Shown here in pieces: positions 60,160-64,000 of a stretch of 64,000 nucleotides of DNA. Where the stretch lies: contig NZ_VIVQ01000001.1 in NCBI RefSeq assembly GCF_007829035.1, forward strand, positions 2,108,001 through 2,172,000. Direction: 5' to 3'. Numbering within the stretch: the stretch's first letter is position 1; each line of letters begins with the position of its first letter. Under the pieces are notes generated by a model. The model did not search any database and was not told the DNA's origin. It saw only the letters and a list, made by a program, of their open reading frames with translations. The stretch is from Rudaeicoccus suwonensis. Lineage in GTDB: Bacteria > Actinomycetota > Actinomycetes > Actinomycetales > Dermatophilaceae. The translations under genes were made by a program, and so were the position numbers.

Positions 60160-60465
60160 ATGGCCATCACCACGAAAGTGCGCGACCCCATTACCCCCGG
60201 CGAAATACTGTTGACCGAGTTCCTGAAACCCCTAGGCATCACGCAGTACCGCCTTGCCCAGGCCACCGGTCTGCCCCAGACCCGGATCAGCGAAATCGTG
60301 CGAGGCAAGCGCTCGATCACCACCGACACCGCCCTGCGCCTGTCGAAAGCACTCGGGGTCGACGACAGGTTCTGGATCAACATCCAGACCGACTACGACA
60401 TTGAGATTGAGCGCGACCTGCACGCCGACGACCTGGCCAAGGTCACCACACTCGTCGCCGGCTGA
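60160..60465 (+). CDS. higA: HigA antitoxin (XRE-type HTH)
   Basis: 101 aa, standard for HigA. RDPITPGEILLTEFLKPLGI leads into the HTH TQYRLAQATGLPQTRISEIV and RGKRSITTDTALRLSKALG; the C-terminal WINIQTDYDIEIERD is diagnostic of HigA. It binds HigB and represses the operon. The IS256 element begins 40 bp downstream. Confidence 0.93.
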   Translation: MAITTKVRDPITPGEILLTEFLKPLGITQYRLAQATGLPQTRISEIVRGKRSITTDTALRLSKALGVDDRFWINIQTDYDIEIERDLHADDLAKVTTLVAG

Positions 60466-60505
60466 CATCGGCAGCCAGCGGCCCACCGGGCGAAGGATCG
60501 GTCAA

Positions 60506-61915
60506 GTCCCTGGTAGTGGTGTAGCGGGGTGCGTTCTCCTTGTTGAGGTTTTAGGTGGTGAGTTGGGGTAGGTGATCAGCTCCGATCTGGGGTTCGGTGC
60601 CGGGCGTGGGGGTGATGCGGCATCGGGTGAGGATGTCGAGGCCGAGGTAGCGGCGTCCTTCTGCCCATTCGTCGGTTTGCTCGGCCAGGACGGCTCCGAC
60701 CAGGCGCACGATCGCGGCCCGGTTGGGGAAGATGCCGACGGAGTCGGTACGGCGGCGGATCTCCCGGTTCAGGCGTTCGGTGGGGTTGTTGGACCAGATC
60801 TGGGTCCACACGTCTTTGGGGAACGTGGTGAACGCCAGGATGTCCGCTCGGGCGGTGTCGAGGTGGGCGTGCACGTCGGGCAGTTTCTCCTGGACGTAGT
60901 CCAGGAGCCGGTCGAACTGGGCATGCACGCTGGCCGTGTCGGGTTGGTCATACACCGAGTGCAGCATCGCTTTGACTGCTGGCCACATGCTTTTCGGTGT
61001 CACGCTCATGAGGTTCGCGGCGTAGTGCGTGCGGCAGCGTTGCCAGGACGCGCCGGGTAGGTTCGCGCCGATCGCTTCCACCAGGCCGTGGTGGGCGTCG
61101 GAGGTGACCAGTCGGACACCGCTCAGGCCGCGGGCGACCAGGTCGGCGAAGAACTCCTTCCACGCCGGCCCGGTCTCTGAGGTGGCTACTCGTAGGCCGA
61201 GGACTTCGCGGTGGCCGTCCCCGTTGACACCAGTCGCTAACAAGGCGACGGCGTTGATGACGCGCCCGCCTTCACGCACTTTCATCGTGAGCGCGTCAGC
61301 GGTGACGAACGTGAACGGACCCGCATCACTCAAGGGCCGGTGCCGGAAGTCCTCGACGATGCCATCGAGATCGGCTGCCATCCGAGACACCTGCGATTTC
61401 GACAGTGAGTCGATGCCCAATGTCTTCACCAACTTGTCCATCCGGCGGGTAGACACCCCGGCCAGGTAGCAGTCCGCGACCACGGTGATCAACGCGGACT
61501 CGGTGCGTTTGCGTCGTTCCAGCAGCCACTGGGGAAAGTAGGTCCCGGTGCGTAGCTTCGGGATCGCGACGTCGATTGTGCCGACCCTGGTGTCCAAGGG
61601 CCGGTGACGGTACCCGTTGCGTTGCGCGGACCGCTCGGGTGAGGGACGACCGTACTCGGCGCCCACGACCGCGTCAGCGTCCGCGGACAACAACGCGTTA
61701 ATCACCGTTTGCAACAGACTGCGCATCAGATCCGGACTGGCTTCGGACAAGGCCTCGCTCAGCAAGCTGGCAGGGTCGACAATATGTGGTGCGGTCATCG
61801 TGATGACTCCATTCGAGAGTGCAGTGAGACGTTCACTCGAAGGATCACGCGGTGGCCGCACCCACGTCCACTACCAGGACGATCACGGCGACCGCGCTAC
61901 ACCACTATGCGGGAC
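60506..61915 (-). mobile_element. IS256-family insertion sequence
   Basis: Inverted ends: GTCCC...TAGTGGTGTAGCG at 60506 and the complement ending at 61915 (CGCTACACCACTA...GGGAC). TCAA flanks both sides, which may be part of the target duplication; IS256 usually makes 8-9 bp. One intact transposase gene lies inside. Confidence 0.8.
60551..61798 (-). CDS. IS256-family transposase
   Basis: 415 aa from ATG 61798 with GGAG 8 nt upstream. Mutator-type features: GAEYGRPSPERSAQRNGYRH, first Asp in FTFVTADALTMKVREGG, second Asp in GVRLVTSDAHHGLVEAIG, WQRCRTHYAANLM and the Glu region WSNNPTERLNREIRRRTDSV. Full length and in frame. Confidence 0.95.
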   Translation of the reverse strand: MTAPHIVDPASLLSEALSEASPDLMRSLLQTVINALLSADADAVVGAEYGRPSPERSAQRNGYRHRPLDTRVGTIDVAIPKLRTGTYFPQWLLERRKRTESALITVVADCYLAGVSTRRMDKLVKTLGIDSLSKSQVSRMAADLDGIVEDFRHRPLSDAGPFTFVTADALTMKVREGGRVINAVALLATGVNGDGHREVLGLRVATSETGPAWKEFFADLVARGLSGVRLVTSDAHHGLVEAIGANLPGASWQRCRTHYAANLMSVTPKSMWPAVKAMLHSVYDQPDTASVHAQFDRLLDYVQEKLPDVHAHLDTARADILAFTTFPKDVWTQIWSNNPTERLNREIRRRTDSVGIFPNRAAIVRLVGAVLAEQTDEWAEGRRYLGLDILTRCRITPTPGTEPQIGADHLPQLTT

Positions 61916-62031
61916 TCAACTGAAGGATCTCACTGCACGGCGGGCCGGGCGCGCGGCTCCGCTCGATGAGATCCGTCGCACAGTGCCGTCGAGCGGCAGA
62001 TCTACTCTTTGATCCCGAAGATACTCCCTTT

Positions 62032-62066
62032 CTTGGAATGTATCTATCAATCAGATACATTCCAAG
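62032..62066. promoter_or_regulatory. Perfect palindrome abutting the abiEi start, likely AbiEi operator
   Basis: Arms CTTGGAATGTATCT (62032-62045) and AGATACATTCCAAG (62053-62066) are perfectly complementary, 14 bp each with a 7-bp spacer, and end one base before the ATG at 62068. AbiEi antitoxins repress their own operon through inverted repeats in the promoter. The position leaves no room for a Shine-Dalgarno, so the mRNA is probably leaderless or the hairpin itself affects initiation. Confidence 0.8.
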
Positions 62067-62067
62067 T

Positions 62068-63144
62068 ATGAAATCGAAAGATGCCCTCCGCGTGCTTGCT
62101 GAGGTCACCGCTTACCAGTGGGGCATGGTAACCTCGGCTCAAGCTGGCATTCACGGCATCACACGCCTCGAGCTCTCACGACTCGCCGCCGACGGCCAGC
62201 TGGAACGCCTCGCTCACGGGGTCTACAAGGACGCTGGCGTTCCCGCCGGCCAGCACGACGACCTGAAAGCAGCGTGGCTGAGCACCGATCCGAAGACGAT
62301 GGGCGAGGCACGCATCAAGGACCTCGCCAACGGTGTCGTCGTGGCAGGAGAGTCTGCCGCCGGCCTGCACGGCATCGGTGACCTCCGCGCCCTGCGACAC
62401 GAGTTCGTCTCCCCCGCGCGCCGGCAGAGTCAGCGCAGCGCCATCCGCTACCGCCAGCGCAAGCTTGCTTCCCGCGACGTCATGCTCGTCGATGGGCTGC
62501 CGGTCATGATGATGGAGCGCACGATTGCCGATCTCGTCGAAGAGGTGGGCGACCTCAGCCTCATCGCCGACACACTCCGCGACGCCTCTCGCAAGCGGGA
62601 CCTCGACCTCGCGCGGCTCCGGTCACTCCTTGCTCCCTTCGCCCAGCGCTACGGACTCAAGAAGGGCGATGGAGCCAGCCTGCTGGATCGGCTGATGGAG
62701 ATCGCAGGCATCGACTCAAAGGCGGTCGCGCGTCGAGTCGCTGCAGACGCGTCGCTCGGCCCTCGTGTCACTGCGAGCTACTTCGATGGCCTCAGTCAGG
62801 AGGACCTCGATCGGCTCTTCATGACTCCCGAGATGCAACAGACCATGCGCTCGATCCAGGAGTCGGTTGCCGCAACAATCCGAAGTTCCATGGAACCTTG
62901 GCTCGCCGACATGAACTCAACTCTTGCCGACTTCAATGCAACCGTGGAGCGCGTCAACGCCGACCTGATGAAGAACGCGGGCGTCGACGAACTCGCGCGC
63001 CGAATCTCAGCGCAGCTCGTCAACAGCGACGTCATGGAGAAGATCAGCCGGGGATGGGCCAATGCCCTCAGCGACAGCATCGCGCTCAAGCCGGAGACGC
63101 TTGCCGCAATTCGTGAGGCCCAGAAGGCGGTCAGGCATGACTGA
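62068..63144 (+). CDS. abiEi: AbiEi type IV antitoxin
   Basis: 358 aa from ATG 62068. The N-terminal winged helix is VTSAQAGIHGITRLELSRLA, then ADGQLERLAHGVYKDAG, as in AbiEi antitoxin-repressors. The middle continues with VVVAGESAAGLHGIGDL and MERTIADLVEEVGDLSLIAD. The C-terminal ~130 residues form a helical tail (MQQTMRSIQESVAATIRS). It is longer than streptococcal AbiEi. It represses the operon and counters AbiEii, without binding it in the type IV model. Overlaps abiEii by 8 bp. Confidence 0.85.
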   Translation: MKSKDALRVLAEVTAYQWGMVTSAQAGIHGITRLELSRLAADGQLERLAHGVYKDAGVPAGQHDDLKAAWLSTDPKTMGEARIKDLANGVVVAGESAAGLHGIGDLRALRHEFVSPARRQSQRSAIRYRQRKLASRDVMLVDGLPVMMMERTIADLVEEVGDLSLIADTLRDASRKRDLDLARLRSLLAPFAQRYGLKKGDGASLLDRLMEIAGIDSKAVARRVAADASLGPRVTASYFDGLSQEDLDRLFMTPEMQQTMRSIQESVAATIRSSMEPWLADMNSTLADFNATVERVNADLMKNAGVDELARRISAQLVNSDVMEKISRGWANALSDSIALKPETLAAIREAQKAVRHD

Positions 63145-64000
63145 GCCCGCGCCATACTCCACTCCGCGCGGAGTCGAAAACGCGATCAAGGACGCCGCGA
63201 GGAGGGCAGCTGCTGCGGCTGATCCGTCACTCGACATCACCAACCGGATGCAGTTGGAGTACTTCAACCGCTTCCTGAGCCGTGTGTTCTCCGAGGCCGA
63301 GGACTCCGAGTGGGTGCTGAAGGGCGGCACGGGCATGCTCGCCCGAGTGCCCTCGACCCGCGCCACCCGGGACATCGACCTGTACCGCCACGGCTTCACT
63401 CTCTCCCAAGCCCTCGACGACCTGATCCGGCTGGCAGAGATCGACCTTGGCGACCACTTCCGGTTCCAGTACGTCAGTCATACCCAGTCGATCGTTAACG
63501 AGACCCAGCCGTACACCGAGGGCTACGAGGTCAGGTTCGAGATTTTCATCGGGCTCAGCACCAGAGGCTCGCTGCGGGTGGACCTCGCAGTCGGCACCTG
63601 GGTCACCGGAGAGATCACCACGACCGACCCGGCGAACGCGCTGGAGCTGCCGCGCCTCGTCAGCTACCAGTACCGCCTGTACCCCGTCGTCGACCAGATC
63701 GCCGACAAGGTATGCGCGACCATGACCGAGTACAACGAACGCACGTCGAGCCGCGAGAAGGACCTCGTCGACCTTGTCGTGTTCGCGACCACGCAGGACA
63801 TCGACGGCACTGCACTGCGAGTCGCCACGGTCACTGAATCACGCCGCCGCCAGATGGAGCCGTTCGACAGCTTCGCGGTGCCCTCCGCGTGGGGAGCCGG
63901 CTACAAGACGCTGAGCAAGCCTGTCCCCTACTGCACCGATTACCGCACCGTGGGCCTCGCCGCCGAACTGGCGAAGCGCCTTATCGATCCGGCGCTCTCC
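63137..64000 (+). CDS. abiEii: AbiEii nucleotidyltransferase toxin (3' end outside window)
   Basis: The frame from ATG 63137 is open for 288 codons to the window end. EWVLKGGTGMLARVPSTRAT followed by RDIDLYRHG is the AbiEii/MenT nucleotidyltransferase motif (GG..T...D.D); a third acidic residue lies in SLRVDLAVGTW, and YPVVDQIADKVCATM plus SREKDLVDLVVFA follow as in the family. These toxins transfer nucleotides to tRNA or other targets and cause growth arrest during phage infection. Confidence 0.9.
   Translation, partial: MTEPAPYSTPRGVENAIKDAARRAAAAADPSLDITNRMQLEYFNRFLSRVFSEAEDSEWVLKGGTGMLARVPSTRATRDIDLYRHGFTLSQALDDLIRLAEIDLGDHFRFQYVSHTQSIVNETQPYTEGYEVRFEIFIGLSTRGSLRVDLAVGTWVTGEITTTDPANALELPRLVSYQYRLYPVVDQIADKVCATMTEYNERTSSREKDLVDLVVFATTQDIDGTALRVATVTESRRRQMEPFDSFAVPSAWGAGYKTLSKPVPYCTDYRTVGLAAELAKRLIDPALS

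Overview
The window is high-GC DNA from an actinobacterium. GTG starts, many ATGA overlaps between genes, a DUF4191/RDD/glnA/lipA neighbourhood and a GlnR-type operator fit Micrococcales, perhaps Dermacoccaceae; the family is an inference. No rRNA or tRNA gene was seen.

Bases 1-33,475 are mostly chromosomal core. In order they hold: a GNAT/P-loop fusion running off the left edge; an amidohydrolase; two paralogous secreted NlpC/P60-like proteins with duplicated C-terminal domains and a small ArsR-like gene between them; the block amtB-glnB-glnD-ffh; an MpaB-like oxygenase; ftsY; a serine hydrolase; a TPR membrane protein and a TPR-AAA+ ATPase split apart by an IS5-type insertion; a Gln/Tyr-rich repeat protein; an FMN reductase/LLM monooxygenase pair; smc; map; lipA; DUF4191; RDD; and glnA behind a near-perfect GlnR box. 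amtB-glnB-glnD and glnA form a nitrogen-assimilation theme: ammonium uptake, PII sensing, PII modification and glutamine synthetase.

At about 33,480 the core stops inside a truncated, frameshifted DUF4192 gene and an accessory region begins. On the minus strand from 50,338 down to 33,476 lies one long, tightly packed gene train. It holds a SNF2/DUF3883 helicase, an 820-aa protein with a likely PD-(D/E)XK core, a DUF1156 DNA methyltransferase, a Swt1-HEPN/DUF499 ATPase, a three-gene Lamassu-like set (Cap4-type nuclease, small middle protein, zinc-hook SMC ATPase) and a frameshifted NERD protein. Divergent from it on the plus strand are a SNF2 helicase with a helix-hairpin-helix and a rare fusion of an SF2 helicase to a C-terminal SprT-like HExxH metallopeptidase. 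This is a defence island: a helicase-methyltransferase-ATPase (Hma-like) layout joined to Lamassu. The PD-(D/E)XK protein and the helicase-protease pair are the best candidates for undescribed parts.

From 56,000 to the right edge the island is a graveyard and a toxin-antitoxin bank: a truncated ABC ATPase behind a MerR-type promoter, an EcsC gene cut by an IS21 element whose insertion can be reconstructed to the base, a HigBA-like pair, an IS256 element, and an AbiE type IV system with a perfect palindrome abutting the antitoxin start. AbiEii runs off the right edge.
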